A stretch of 64,000 nucleotides of DNA from the NCBI GenBank assembly GCA_963669155.1, contig CAVLGW020000006.1, positions 248,001-312,000 of the forward strand, read 5' to 3'. Below the pieces are notes generated by a model. That model saw only the letters and a list, made by a program, of their open reading frames with translations, had not been told where the DNA came from and searched no databases. Shown piece after piece: positions 44,592 through 56,988 of the stretch. The position numbers were made by a program, and so were the translations under genes. Source of the DNA: Arbacia lixula. Lineage: Eukaryota; Echinodermata; Echinoidea; Arbacioida; Arbaciidae. How positions within the stretch are numbered: the stretch's first letter is position 1; every line of letters begins with the position of its first letter.

Positions 44592-47500
44592 TCTGATTTG
44601 TCCTCCTCATTTAATGCCATTCCTGAAATAATGGTGACAATATATCAAACTAAATCCGCTCTTGCGTAAACCGGGTGACTCTTTTTGTCATTTGGTGTGT
44701 TATAAAAAGCGAGCTCATTCATGTTTTTAAATCGAATCATGATATGAAACCGTTTACATGTAAGCTATAAATAAGACTAGGACATCTCTTTAATATGACT
44801 GGCATAGACAATCAGCTTGGGATTTGTGTGTTAGCTCTATTTGAAATCGTATACATTTACCAGACTATTAGTATTTAAACTCAGACTGTAACTAAATATG
44901 GCATTTATTCTGGATACGGCGCAACATAAGATAAACGATAGTGGTAACTTGCATTTTCCTGTTTTATAAAGGTTTTGAATAAGCTGACAGTATAGTTGTG
45001 CATTTCACAACAGAAACGGGGAATCGTTATGAGAATAATGGGAATACAAAGATTCACCTTAAAAGTAAGAAAAGTATTGAGCTCTTGCACGGAGTCTTTT
45101 TCCAATACAAAACAAAGCAAAAAAAAAAAGACCTGGCTTTCATACAAGTTATGTATGGTGGACCAATTTCAGCGGTATTCTTGTCGCCTTAATTGTAATA
45201 ATGTCTCCAATTTCATTATCCTAAAGTCTAGCCTAAGCACATGCTACTGTATAGTTTTGAAAGGACATAATTATATGGGTGATATTGTCTATACACTTAG
45301 TTTTAGTGTGAAGTATCGTGGATCAACAACACCACTCGAACTAGGCAGGAACCAAGCATTTATTTATAAATCCGTTTAAAATATTCATTGCTTGTGAATG
45401 TTGCCAAAATATGCCATCAATTCGCCACACATATCCACAAATGCAAACTGTTACTATAAGTCCATGTTGTTATCGACTTTATTTTCTTTGAGATTATTTT
45501 GACTACTAAGGAATAATTTCATGTGTAGTTTGAGCTTTTTATTCATATCCTTGTTGTGTACACGCAAAAAGCAGGCTCAATATAAAACCATACTTATGGT
45601 CGAACCATGATATCATTCGTTAAAATGTTTAAATGAAATATTTACGACATTTCACAGTCGAATTGCAGACATGCCTTTGAAAAATTGTGTTTTTATTTTT
45701 TAACAATGATCAAAACTGCAATAGAAGTTAAGACGACTTATTTCACTTCCATTGCGAATAATACCTATGCCAATGGCATAAATAACTGATTACCTAATAA
45801 CATTGAAATTACTACTAGTCATTAGGTGAATACATTTTGATTTTAATGATGTGTAGTGCAATTATGTCGTATGTATTGTTATTTCTAATTATCTTATTGT
45901 AGATCGAGTTCTCCCCACAGACATCTCCATTAAAGATGGCATAACCAACACATATTTCAACCATGAGGATGTAATGCCGACTGTGGTTGGGGTCAACAGA
46001 GTGTTGGTCTGTGAAGCGGACATCCCAGTCAACCAAAACAGTAACACCATATTGCGCCTGTGTGCATTATTTCCTGGTACGTCGGTGATATGTACATTCA
46101 GCTCCGACTACCATGAAGACAACATAAGTTGTATTTCCTTAAACATCACACCAACGGTGGCGGATAATGGTGCGGATGTGGTTTGTGAAGTTCTCAAAGG
46201 GGTACAAAATGACACTTATTTGCTGACTAGCATTACGGTTGATGTACAAGGTATGTGCAATGATAATCATTCAAATGTGCAGGTGGAAGATGTTGATACA
46301 ATTTTATGTGCAACGCTCAGCGTTTACTTAGGGCAAAATAACATGGTGTCGGCTTTCCAAGCCAAATGTGGTTAATAATCTGTGTGGGTATGCACTAAAT
46401 GCAACAAATTAGATGTAGCCAGAAAACCTTGAATACGCGAGACCTTGATTGTCCTCTTCATCTTGAAATCTGTGTGCTGACTATTCAACGAAAAATATGT
46501 AACGTTGCTTCTAATTCACCATTTAATTACATAAGGCTCTGGCACTGTTTCTTTTTTTTTATCTGAAGAAATATTGAAGTAAATACACCAATTATGATGA
46601 CGATATTTATGATTTTTCAGATTCAATGACTTTAAACGTGTACTAACAAAACTATTCCAGACGTACCGACTCACACAAGTACATAATATCAGACATGATC
46701 CAGATATATAACCACTTTGTGCTATTTGTCATTTTTTTATATTTTGGGTACAGTTCCTCTAGAAGGCTTAATTTTTCGAGATGGACAGTCGACCTATACG
46801 TACAGTCATAACACCATGCTGTCCGTCACAGAGGGAAGACAAGTTAACCTATCCTGCGAGACTGATGCGCCTGTGAATCCACCTGTGGAACTGCTATGGG
46901 AAACCAACTTCCCAATGACTAGCATTCACAGCCGGTCTGTTTGGGGCACCGAAGTTAACATTCCAGGGGCTAATAATTCAAAATATGGCATTGACATCAT
47001 TACAATTGAGATCTTACCCAATCGTTCACATCACGGCAAGATCGTTTCGTGTGTCGCCAACCAGCATGGACTCTTCTTCGCAAATGCAACTGCGACCCTG
47101 ACTTTAAATGTCACCGCAATAAGCAGTAAGTGCTGCAGCTAACTACTGTTGATTTTAAAAATGGGGCAATTAATGTTTACACCTGTGTGCATGTTTACCT
47201 AGAAAATGCACGGCCTGACCTTATCCACGATAAAACTGTTTTTAATCTTTTTATATTGTGTCTCTTCTTGTCACTTTAAGCACGGGCACTATACAAGGTC
47301 CCTGCTTTAATGAGGTATTGTACTAGCCAAGGGGCACGTCCTCCCCCCCCCCCCCACACACGCTCATTTTATCTCAATCTCCTCTGTATGATGTTTTCAT
47401 TTTAATTGAAGCCCCTACTTAGATCATTTTCTTGACATTTACTATGGACAATACTGAAAACAGGGGAGCTCATTTTGCTAGTCAAAACATATTATTTTCT

Positions 47501-49730
47501 TTGAAGAAATTGAGAATTGAAAGAAAAACGTGTCAGAATATTTTCCTATGAATAAATAAATTTCAAACTGACTTCGACAGGAATTATACTGATTGCTACA
47601 GCAAATATTTTTTGGTCGGGTCGTCATAAACTTCTTGAGCAAATCACGGCTCTTCCATCGAAGGTGGTACATTACGGTAAGGAACGTACTTATAGTGTGT
47701 TTTACCGAGCAGTGCTTTGTGAAATGTAGACCCTTGTCGCTATGTTTGAAATGTACACAAAAATGTTTTCGGGGGGGGGGGGACTTCTGACCATTTCCAA
47801 ATGTTTTTAATAGTGTGAAAGGGCTACCCTGCTTTTGTTAAGATGCACTTAGCCCAATATGAGTTATGAAAAAAATATGCATATATCGATTGTTAAACAT
47901 TGATCATGGCTTCCTTGTTTAGTTTTTACCTTAGGTGAAGCAGGTGTCTTTAGCACATGGCAGCAAACTTTGATTATCGGACTGGCAGTGTCACACTCTG
48001 TCGTCTTGGCTCTATGTGTTATCATCCTCATCTGGAAGAAATCATGTGGTAAGATGTTTACCTAATTATATATTTTCAGCTAGAACAATAACCCATTTTC
48101 TGTCGTAACAACACACGTTTTGTACATATATTTGGATTCTGTACATTTTTTTTTTTCAAATATAAACTCTTTTGGAGACTGTTCTGTTTATTTAGCGCAT
48201 GTTTTCGTGTGGACAAGAAATTGGAAGTACACGTATACCTATATTCTATTAAATTTTGCAATCATCTGTCATTGTTGTATAGCATATACAATGAAAGTTA
48301 TAAGATAAACTGGAAATCAATGATGAGGGTGTTGATGGGCGGATTTTAGGGTTGGTCACTAATATTTAACTAATATAACGAGTATCTTAACTGCAAGACT
48401 AAACAAGGCTGATACCATATATTGCCGGACGTCATACAAGGTGTTGCCAACAATCATTAATTTCTTCCTCTTTAGCGTTTTTCCTGAAGAAATTGAAAAA
48501 CTTGATGGAAAGGTCACCTGGATAGAATCTGAATAAATCATGTGTATCATGTCTATAACAGAAAAATATTAAAATGCCACACTGCTATAAAGGTAATAAG
48601 ACGAAGTAAGCAGAGATTATTTAAAAAAAAAATGATTTTCATTGCAATGAGCGACATTGTCACGATGTAGTACTGCTTCGTGTTTTTTTTTTCATAATTT
48701 GCATTTTAATGGTAGCTCAACATAATCGGGGACGAGGACAGCTGTCAATTATTCCAGGTGCGCCACCCGCCACAAATGTCGACAGACGAGAGAATGCTCA
48801 ACCATTTCGGGATAGCGTACGTCTTTTTTAACCCAATACTATACCAAGTTGTAGTTAAAGTTCATGTATTTTAACGCTTCTCTTTAAAACAACATTGAAA
48901 TACATCCATCAAAAGATTCATGACATAGAAATATTGACACATTTAAAAAAAAAAAACACATACAAAATTAAAGAAGTGTGGAAGAGTAGACAGGAATGCA
49001 ATGCCTTATTTCCAGCCCACTCCTCACAACATGTTAGATATAATGCAAAGTAGAAGGACATTTACATTTTACACTTTAGGACCGTTCGGCCGCAATCATG
49101 GATCCCAATAGTACTTACATTTTTGAAACAGGGACATTTAGAACACAATGCGAGTGCACGATTTTTGTATAGATTTAATCGAATTATTTTTTTTATATCA
49201 CTTGCTAGTTCAATTAGGTTTTTGAAATGTGTTTTTTTTAGATGTAAACCATAATTATTCCTCTAACAGGACATTTCTCATTATTCATATCCAAAATCAA
49301 TACAGTTAAATGCCTTCACTTAACCTAAAATATTATTTACAACTATCATAAGATTCGTGTTACCGTCTTTATGTTGTCGAAACAGAATTACGACGACGTG
49401 CGAAATGATTCTCCGGGTATGTTCAGCCATCAACATCATGTCTTTGACCCTCGTTTGTCGACATCAAGTGACGCGACTACTTCCTCACTCTCTGAGGGGT
49501 CAAACTCTGCTACCCATCATCATTATGAGAACGAGCGAATTGTTTCTGGTAGTGATGAATACATGACAATGGGAGCGATAGGGTCATCAGAATCTCAGAC
49601 GATCAGTCGTTCTCACGAAGACGTGACTTCTACCAACTTAAGTCGTGCTTTGAACTTAAAACATTATGTCTCCGATCCTGAACTCCTGGAAGATAGTGAC
49701 GGGTATATGGTTCCGTCATGCACTATGTGA
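42848..49730 (+). CDS. Gene C: three-Ig type I membrane receptor with PI3K/Grb2-type tyrosine motifs (7 exons)
   Basis: Exons: 42848-42905, 43566-43892, 45903-46250, 46754-47125, 47935-48048, 48716-48816, 49386-49730. All introns are GT-AG; 1665 nt, 554 residues. The order is signal peptide (1-19), V-type Ig, two C2/I-type Ig domains, membrane span (LIIGLAVSHSVVLALCVIIL) with IWKKS stop-transfer, a short basic-polar linker, and a 114-residue tail exon. Tail tyrosines are NYDDV, HYENE (YxN, Grb2-SH2 type), DEYMTM (YxxM, PI3K p85 type), HYVSD and DGYMVPS. The same set and order occurs in gene D, but in gene B the tail is ITIM-like. An activating or co-stimulatory type of signalling is inferred from the motifs only. 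The second Ig domain lacks the core Trp. Confidence 0.88.
43566..43892 (+). CDS. Gene C exon 2 (V-type Ig domain)
   Basis: 327 nt, phase 1-1, after TGTCCAATTTATAG. Core motifs are VTLPCNISMK, YSVTWSRAGKEVI and LTIHSVESKHAGNYSCFVS. An extra pair of cysteines (RCGIHC) lies between strands, absent from gene B's equivalent. Confidence 0.9.
44558..44592. repeat. (CT)n microsatellite
   Basis: About 16 CT units in gene C intron 2. Confidence 0.85.
45903..46250 (+). CDS. Gene C exon 3 (divergent C2/I-type Ig domain)
   Basis: 348 nt, phase 1-1, after ATCTTATTGTAG and before GTATGT. It keeps VLVCEADIPVN and DVVCEVLKG cysteines, but where the paralogous domains have E-L-x-W it reads TILRLCALF, with Cys in place of the core Trp. 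Further cysteines (VICTF, ISCIS) could form additional bridges. Confidence 0.85.
46754..47125 (+). CDS. Gene C exon 4 (C2/I-type Ig domain plus stalk)
   Basis: 372 nt, phase 1-1, after TATTTTGGGTACAG. It starts VPLEGLIFRD and holds NLSCETDAPVNPPVELLWET and IVSCVANQH. Sequons NLS, NNS, NRS and NAT are present. The donor GTAAGT lies after AAGCA; reading three bases further into it would add codons but break the frame with the next exon. Confidence 0.88.
47935..48048 (+). CDS. Gene C exon 5 (membrane span)
   Basis: 114 nt, phase 1-1, after GTTTTTACCTTAG and before GTAAGA. A stalk EAGVFSTWQQ is followed by TLIIGLAVSHSVVLALCVII and LIWKKSCG. Confidence 0.87.
48716..48816 (+). CDS. Gene C exon 6 (juxtamembrane linker)
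   Basis: 101 nt, phase 1 to 0, after TTTTAATGGTAG and before GTACGT. It encodes AQHNRGRGQLSIIPGAPPAT and NVDRRENAQPFRDS. Gene D has the corresponding 89-nt exon with the same phase change and a similar Pro/Ala run. Confidence 0.78.
49386..49730 (+). CDS. Gene C exon 7 (terminal tyrosine-motif tail)
   Basis: 345 nt including TGA, after TATGTTGTCGAAACAG. It holds NYDDV, HHHYENERI, SDEYMTMGAI, KHYVSDPEL and DSDGYMVPS in a Ser/Thr-rich context. The stop is followed two bases later by AG|GTAAAT, a strong donor-like site. AATAAA at 50251-50256 is a distant candidate poly(A) signal. Confidence 0.88.
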   Translation, partial: NYDDVRNDSPGMFSHQHHVFDPRLSTSSDATTSSLSEGSNSATHHHYENERIVSGSDEYMTMGAIGSSESQTISRSHEDVTSTNLSRALNLKHYVSDPELLEDSDGYMVPSCTM

Positions 49731-50250
49731 AGGTAAATGCGTTCTTGACGTTTGATATAACGTGCACACTCTTCTTGCAAGGATGCGTACGATATTGCTA
49801 CCTACTATATGACCCATTACACGGGCAGATAAAACTCGCGATCTTTCTAACATCAACAAGGAAAAGTAAAAGTTGCTAGGCAACTGTCCCATAACACCTA
49901 CCAATACTATTTCTTGAAGTACCGTCTGTGGGAATATTATTGCTGACATTTATTGAAACTTCGCGACTGCCTGTGTAAATTTGCGCACTCAAAATGTTTC
50001 ATTGGCGATACTTGGCATGTTGCTCATTTCATAAATTGCATCAATGGATGTTTGTGTGTAATTGATACGATGACATTTTATTGTATGAAGTTAATTGGAA
50101 GGAAGCTGTAAAAGAGACTTAAAGTGCATATATCCTTACATTGCAATGAACTGGTGACAATGGTTTTACACTCACAATCTTTCCTATTACTTCATTAACT
50201 ATCCACGCTCCATTGCTGTTATATTTACGCAAAGAGTGCACACAAATCCT

Positions 50251-50256
50251 AATAAA
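50251..50256 (+). terminator. Candidate poly(A) signal of gene C
   Basis: AATAAA about 520 nt after the gene C stop codon, inside ATCCTAATAAACAGCCG. It would imply a 3' UTR of about half a kilobase. Confidence 0.35.
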
Positions 50257-50299
50257 CAGCCGTTTGCCTGGCACTCAAAGTTTTAAGGTGGGAAAACAA

Positions 50300-52000
50300 T
50301 TAGAAAAGTTTAAGACAGGTTGCCCTACTTAAGGAGAGAGAGTGAAAAATATGCCATACTGTGTAATATTTTTTTTTAAGCAATTATCTTCAAAACGCCA
50401 CTGATATATATGTATATATTTCTATCTAAATAATTCTAAATTACGTTAGGGTCCATGGAGGTTCCATTATGTGTTTGTCTCTTACATCTCGCCCATAATT
50501 TAGGCGAACCGCATTGTAAATAAGTCATAGGGATGTTTGAGGTTTGTACATAGTGATATTACGTATTTTGAAAAGTTTTATTACGCGCAGATAGAACGAC
50601 TTGAGCAAATGCTCCTTTGAGTAATTAGAAAATAGTTATGGACTATGCACAATCGTTCCGCGTGTAAAGGAAAGTATGTGTTTTATATTGCAACAACCTT
50701 GTGACAGTATCATTACGTGTATGTCTGTGTTGCTTAGCTTCATTAGCACAAATGCATGTATATCAATCAGCACAGGTATTTCAAGAGAGTAAAATTTAAT
50801 AATGTATTTGTTACGAGGGAGTTGTACTAAATGTGCGTGGAAAGTTGTTGTCGTAATGAAAAAGGAGTTTCATTGAATCCTGTTCAATGGAGCGTGCGTA
50901 CATTCCGTGTGTGAGGAAGTGAAGACTTGTCTCTGTAATAACATATTCAGTGTGTATATACAGTTTACCCGTTTCCCCACTTGTCTTGCAATGTCATCTT
51001 TTTTTTATACTTTCTCTTGATCTATAACACAACTCTGCAAATCATGCTCATAAATGTACAAATGCCTCTCAACACGCATCACCGTTATACTTCTTTTTTA
51101 TCCATATCCTAAAAGAAATAAAACGGTTTTCCAGGAACATACAAAGAATTATGTGTTAGCTGCGATGGAACATTATGAGAACAATGAAATAACTTTTGTT
51201 AAAATTAACAGAGAAGTGATAAATTTCACATGGTAATTGTTTTAGCATATTCGAAGTGGATTTGGAGAGAATCATTTACACAAAAAATGTAGTCCATACG
51301 GGCACCTACACTGACAAGGTCGTAGTTAGGGATATTTTTTTGTCAAATAAGTCGTAGAACAACAATGAGAAATCAGAATAAACCTCCATTGTGTAATTGG
51401 AAATCAAGCTAAGCTCACGTGAAGTTGTACATATGTCTAGCTTTATTTACATTTTACGTGACTGTCAAATTGAATATTTCATAGATGGTATGCATGTGTC
51501 GTTCTTTTGATTTACACAATGCTTGGACGAGTTTAATTGGTATGCACTTTGAACCACTTCCTTTCTTTGGTATTGTCTTTACATAATCAATGAATCCTAA
51601 ATAACGAGAATAATTGGTAAAATGTGTGTAATCCATTCTAAAAAAGAAACAAATAACATCATATTTGCATCATAACGTCATTAACGCGGACCAAGCTGTA
51701 ATATTAGCTACATAAGCTAGATTTACAATGGTATTGCTTTTAAAGAGTAAGTTGCGGCTGATCTGTTTCCATTGAGATTATAATTTAATAACAAATTCAC
51801 TTCAATCTTTGAATAAAATAATAGTCATAACACCGGCTATTCTTTTTCAAGTTATTTGAGACCAGCGTGTAGTGTAAGCAAAAGAGAGGAAATGAGTTAG
51901 AGAGAGAGAGAAAATTAAAGCGCAATTCATTTGTTTTACTTACGTTGGTTTGCGTGTGCTTACGTGTGTTTGCTGAATCTTACGTGAGCGTGTGCGTAGG
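50300..52000. other. Intergenic stretch, left part of the C-D interval
   Basis: AT-rich, with no exon recognised on either strand. ORFs of about 60 codons have neither domain motifs nor splice partners. Confidence 0.45.
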
Positions 52001-52019
52001 CAGATAAGTTTCGTAGAAT

Positions 52020-52226
52020 ATATAATTTGAAAGGAATTTGGCATTGACAGGAAAGATAGAGGGAAAGAGGGGTAGATGAAGGAAACAATGAATCGGATGA
52101 CCAGTCTGAATGCATGGATTACAAAGAGAGGTGCAAGTCAGCGGATGGTGGAGCTGATTCAAACAGCTAGAAACAGTGATTTTTGGCACTCCATGATCGC
52201 CTACGTCTCCGAATATGGCACTTAGA
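52020..52226 (+). mobile_element. 5'-truncated LINE 3' end
   Basis: From TTTGGCATTGACAGG to CTACGTCTCCGAATATGGCA CTTAG it matches the last ~200 bp of the LINE at 24,960-26,765 (shared GGTGGAGCTGATYCAAACAG, ACTCCATGATCGC). Truncation at the 5' end is what target-primed reverse transcription leaves. Confidence 0.7.
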
Positions 52227-52734
52227 TACCAAACACCCGAAACAGAAATTGGAAAGGGGTACGTTTTTCAAACATACAAGTTTATCACATAATACAAATA
52301 TAACACATTGAATACCTCTTTAGATAATTATGTTCAAACTCTCAGTATTTATTTATTTTTCCGTTTTCTCTTCAAAACACATCTGATGTCATGCCAGATT
52401 TATTAACGTGACGTTTGCTTCCACAAGCATCAGATTGATTGATATAAACATGAAATTGTATTTTTTTTTTCCGACTGATTCGAAAATACCCGTAACACTA
52501 TGCTGAGAACCTTCACATCGGTAAGAAGGAAGGTAACACACACACACAAAAAAAAACATGGTTATGTGCGCTATCCCGACCTCGAAAAGATAAACAGTCA
52601 CTAAGAAAATGATGAATGGAAATAACGTGTCGAAACAAAACACTTGAAATAGATAAGTACGAGATCAATCATCGATATTTATTTTTGAGCACTGGTATGG
52701 CATTCAGATAAAAGAGTATGCTGGTATTCGATAT

Positions 52735-52875
52735 GAAATGTTATAAATTACTTCCTGGAGTATTTTTGAGAACTCAGAGTTTCTGTCCAAGTTGCCGTAA
52801 TCCATGATTACGTAGCATTTTTTCAGTTACTTGCAGTGCGTTGTACAATTGCACATCAAGGATGATAAATTACCT
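52735..52875 (+). repeat. Dispersed repeat R3, copy 1
   Basis: TTACTTCCTGGAGT, TTTTGAGA, GCAGTGC(G/A)TTGTACAAT and the flanking text match 57,105-57,235 at an estimated 75-80% identity. No ORF. Confidence 0.55.
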
Positions 52876-52879
52876 GTCT

Positions 52880-54640
52880 CGTGTCACGGATTACAATCGA
52901 TTGTCTTAGTGTTAGTGCGTGGAGTGAAACGGCTAAATGTCAGAAATGATCGATATGTAAGTAGGTATCCAAATTCTGTCCACTGCTGATACGGGTAACA
53001 AAACGGATTGATTCCAAGGTTCAGATAATTGGTGCTTTTTTTTATTTTTGTATTTTGTAAATGGTAATATTTTGAATATATATCTCATAATGAGGAGAAG
53101 GGGATAGAAGAGTGTAAACAATTTAAAAGCAGGGACATGGAGAGAAGAAGAATGAGAAACATCAATGAGTGGAAATGTTGAGGGCGATAAGAGATGATGA
53201 CAAGTAGAAATGGACGAGTAGAGAGATGGAAAAAAAGGAAAGTTCGAGAAGAAGGAAGATTATTCGCAGGACACCTCCTCCCCCTCCCAGCTACTACACT
53301 GCCTTCTAATGATCTTCGTCGTGTGTATGCCCCCCCCCCTTCATACTTCATGCTAGCCACACTGATTCATTTAATTACTTTCATACCCAACTTATCTGCT
53401 GTTCTTTCACTACTCTGCATCCGTATTCCCTTTTCTAATCCTCCCTTTCCAAAAGCATCGCTGCCCCTCTCTTTGTCTCTTCTTCGTCATCCTCCTGCTT
53501 CATCCTCCTCTTGCTGCTCCCCTACCCCCCCCCCCCCCTCCCTTCCATCCGTTTCTTCGGGTTCAACAATAGTTTCATATTTCAAGTGTACGCAAGAAAA
53601 CACATGTGATATTGCTTTTGATCGGGAGTCCTGAATGTGTAACAGGCGGTGATTTTAAAGGATATCAAACGAAATCATGACAAATTTTATAAATCCATGC
53701 TTAAATTTCGAGAGTTTTGACCTTGACCTGAAATTGAGGAAAGGAGCACACGTATTTGTATAATGATATATATTACTTTGACAAATAAATTCAACGTAAT
53801 TCTTGTTTGGAATAAAATAAAACATCTTTCTTTCTTTGCAAGTAGCAGTTTTCTCCTTTGCAAGGCCAACAAAATTGGGCGAAGTTGACTGTAACTCTTA
53901 TTTTCAAGCTAAATGCAGTGAATACAGTGAATATTCGTCTGACATATCCAAAAAACAAATTAGGTGCAGCTGTTGAGAAAGGTAAGCAGGAAATACAACG
54001 AACGAAAATATAAAACAATTTCCTGAGGTAGCACTGACAGCGCCTTCAAGAAAAGGAAAACATACAATAAATCACGTACTTAATCACAAATAGTCTGAGA
54101 GTATTGAAACCTGACTTAACACAAACAAAATACTCAAGCTTACGAAGAGAGTGATTAATCAACAACCAGGTACCAAATCTCATGTTTGAATCCATGGTTA
54201 AGAGAGCTATATTCGATAGGATGTTATTCTAGTACTATAATCAATTGTTATGTGATAGTACGTGAAGTGACAAGGCTCACCGTCAACAATGATAAACAGG
54301 CAAGTATATATCCTTTATTTTATCGACTCGAGAACTAAAACAGAACAAAAGATAGGAATTTTGTGCTTGTTAACCCCCTTCACAACCTCGCAAGTACAGA
54401 GTTTCATGACAGTCTTGTTCACATGAAATCTTCAACCAAAGCAGAAGCATGAAAGAAACATATTTCTAAAGGTTTGACAAAAAATCCGTCAAAGGAAAAG
54501 AGAGCTATGATTTTTTTTGAAAATTCAATTTCGTTACGTCACGCGCGAGGTGCTATTCTGTGTGAGCTGTATGATTCGATGAATTGATATTTTTTGTTCA
54601 TTTTCAATGAAGGAAGTTCATTCTTTTCATAAGACTTTGT
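52880..54640. other. Intergenic stretch with pyrimidine-rich block
   Basis: 53,440-53,560 is a CT-rich low-complexity run ending in a poly-C tract, and the 146-codon ORF across it (53,194-53,634) is compositionally driven. No gene supported. Confidence 0.5.
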
Positions 54641-54654
54641 GTTTAAGAACATGT

Positions 54655-54850
54655 TTCTAATTGACAACCTTCGTTTAACATCCCGAAGGTTCGAATACTC
54701 CCAAGGTTCGTTATTTGTGAAGAATCACTATTCCAAAGGTTTCTTATTGTAAAGGTTCGTTCGTCCGAAAACGAAGTAAGGTTCGTTAGTCCGAAAACGT
54801 AAAAAGGTTCGTTAGTCCGAAAATGTAAAAAGTTATAATAGTCCGAATAT
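54655..54850 (-). repeat. Palindromic repeat family R1 copy
   Basis: Repeated AAGGTTCGTTAGTCCGAAAA and CATCCCGAAGGTTCG units in inverted orientation relative to the copy at 55,520-55,910. The two, with poly-C tracts between them, make a loose inverted pair of about 1.2 kb. Confidence 0.7.
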
Positions 54851-54999
54851 GGACAAAGTATATGAAATAAAAAAAAGAATGCTCGTAATATTTGATTATA
54901 GGGCTGAGGGATACTATTATTGGAGTTATAAGAACAAAGTAAACAATTAATTGTTAGGATTACCACTTTAAAACGGCTTTGAGCGGCCGATTGGGGAAA

Positions 55000-55215
55000 A
55001 TGTATTTTTTCGCCCCCCCCCCCCCCCTATTGGCGATAGCTGGATCCTCTCCAGTATATGAATAATTAAATACATGTATATTTTATTATACATAAACATA
55101 CATTTAATGCGAAATATTTTCTTTGCCCCCCCCCCATTACAAAAGATGGCTACGATTGGTTGTGGATTCCTGTTTTGCCCCCCCCCCCCCCCCGATGGGT
55201 ATCGACGCCCCTGTT
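55000..55215. repeat. Three poly-C tracts between two R1 repeats
   Basis: C runs at about 55,013, 55,125 and 55,178. GGGTATCGACGCCCCTGTTT next to the last one also occurs in altered form at about 13,818, beside another R1 copy, so the C tracts belong to the mobile repeat and not to a gene. Confidence 0.6.
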
Positions 55216-55519
55216 TGAGGTCTGAATCTTCTGGCCCAAGCAATTCCGCGCAGAGCGACAGATTTTTAGGTTTGTAAGTGGTTAACATTTAATGAAGAAT
55301 TGATTATTTAGTAGAAATTTTGAACTAGGACAAGACAATTTCAAAATGCACCAATACTCCTCCAGCGAAATGTACAAGTCTGTCCATGAGAGATAAACTT
55401 TCTTGAGTGGAAATGAAGTAGCCCTATGAGCCTATGGTCACCCCTTTGAAAGAATTATGCTTATTTAATCGCCCCTGGTAATGATAGATCAACCCTTTCC
55501 ACCACCATAACAGCAACTG

Positions 55520-55910
55520 TGATTCTGCCACCCCCCCCCCCCCCCCATCCTCATCCAGCACGCCTGCCCTTCTGGTTTTCAAGCTTCGCCACATATTATT
55601 TCAGCTTCAATGTAATGAACCTTATTTCATTTTCGGACTTTCGAACCTTATTTTGTTTTTGGATTAACGAAACTCCGGAAAACGAATCTTATTTCTTTTT
55701 TGGATTGAACCTTCGGACTAACGAGCCTTATTTCATTTTCGGATTAGCGAGCCTTCAGAAAAACGAACCCTCGGAATAACGCCACAAATGTTCATATTAA
55801 CGAACCGTTTATCTTTTTCGGACTTACGAACATCGAGCTATAGGCAATTTAAATGGTTCGGAATTACGAACCTTCGTATTAATGATCCTTCGGAATAAGT
55901 GAAACTGTCA
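55520..55910 (+). repeat. Palindromic repeat family R1 copy with poly-C start
   Basis: Poly-C followed by CACGCCTGCCCTTCTGGTTTTC parallels 13,861-13,910. Then come AACGAACC/TTCGGA units, the ATCGAGCTATAGGCAATTTA core, and a worn end near GGAATAAGTGAAACTG. This supports a full unit of about 390-420 bp. Confidence 0.75.
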
Positions 55911-56951
55911 CTAGTCAGGTATCAAACGCACAATTTGAAGAATGCATTTCTTTTTGAGAAATTTATATTCAAACAGAGCACCTCGAAAGTAACGAAACCA
56001 AATACCTTTAAACAATCATATTCTCAATCAATTGACGGATTTTTATCAAACCTTCACTAATACGTTTCTTCCGCGTGTCTGTTTTTGTAAACTACTCCTT
56101 TAACAGAGCGCATCTGTTCTGTGAATATGTGAGCTCCCCAATGCTTCGTGCCCTCTCAGTCATGTTTCAGGATACATTGATTATGGTGTATATAATTTTG
56201 TTCGCTCTTCATGAATAGTCTTTTTTCTCTGTCAATCGTATGCAAACTTTGATTATCGTATCCGTACACAGTATATTTCTTTAAGCTCGCTGTTCGCGTC
56301 CTCTCTCACAAATAGAATAAGCAATTTAGGATTTGTTAACGAAATACATACGCATATTTAAGGATGAGAATACCATTGTAGGAAAAGAGCAAATTATTTG
56401 CTTTAGACTTAATGATATAAAATTGATATGTACATAAAATGTCTTTCTTTATCTGGCGACGTGGCAACAGACGCGCGATATCTGTGGACTTTGCAAATTC
56501 AGTAAAATAATGTGTAAATCTCTCAATTGAATTGGTAAATGCTTTTAAATAATCTTGAAATGAGAATTAGTCATGTGTTACAGAGCCACAGACTTCGGTC
56601 AACTCGGTTTCAATAGCCAAAAACGTGGCGTATATTCTGTTGTCATCTGCTCGCTCAACAAAACAACACGCGCCATCTATTGACCTCGCATTGGCAAAAC
56701 TCTGTGCATAGATGGGGCTGCAGTGTTACAGCACAGAGTGCCATTATCGCATTAACTCCAACATATCAAACCACTCAACGCCATATTGAAATTACATGTA
56801 TTAACATTTGTCTTCTATAATTTGTACATAAATTGGTGTAAGCATGTTAACTAGATGTATATGAAAATAATGAAAACTATGTTTTAATGTGCTTTTCAGC
56901 GATATAAGCTCCAGCTTGCGTTGACCTCATCTGCCTCCCTTTCTGTCCCCG

Positions 56952-56954
<3 letters not shown>

Positions 56955-56985
<31 letters not shown>
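56955..56985. repeat. (CT)n microsatellite
   Basis: About 15 CT units after CCGTCTCC. Confidence 0.85.

Positions 56986-56988
<3 letters not shown>

Noticed and set aside
44996-45379. 127-codon plus-strand ORF in gene C intron 2
   Set aside because: No Ig, sushi or other signature, overlaps other short frames, and no acceptor/donor pair in a compatible phase was seen.
53194-53634. 146-codon plus-strand ORF
   Set aside because: It crosses a pyrimidine-rich low-complexity block and a poly-C tract; Pro/Ser/Leu-rich by composition only.
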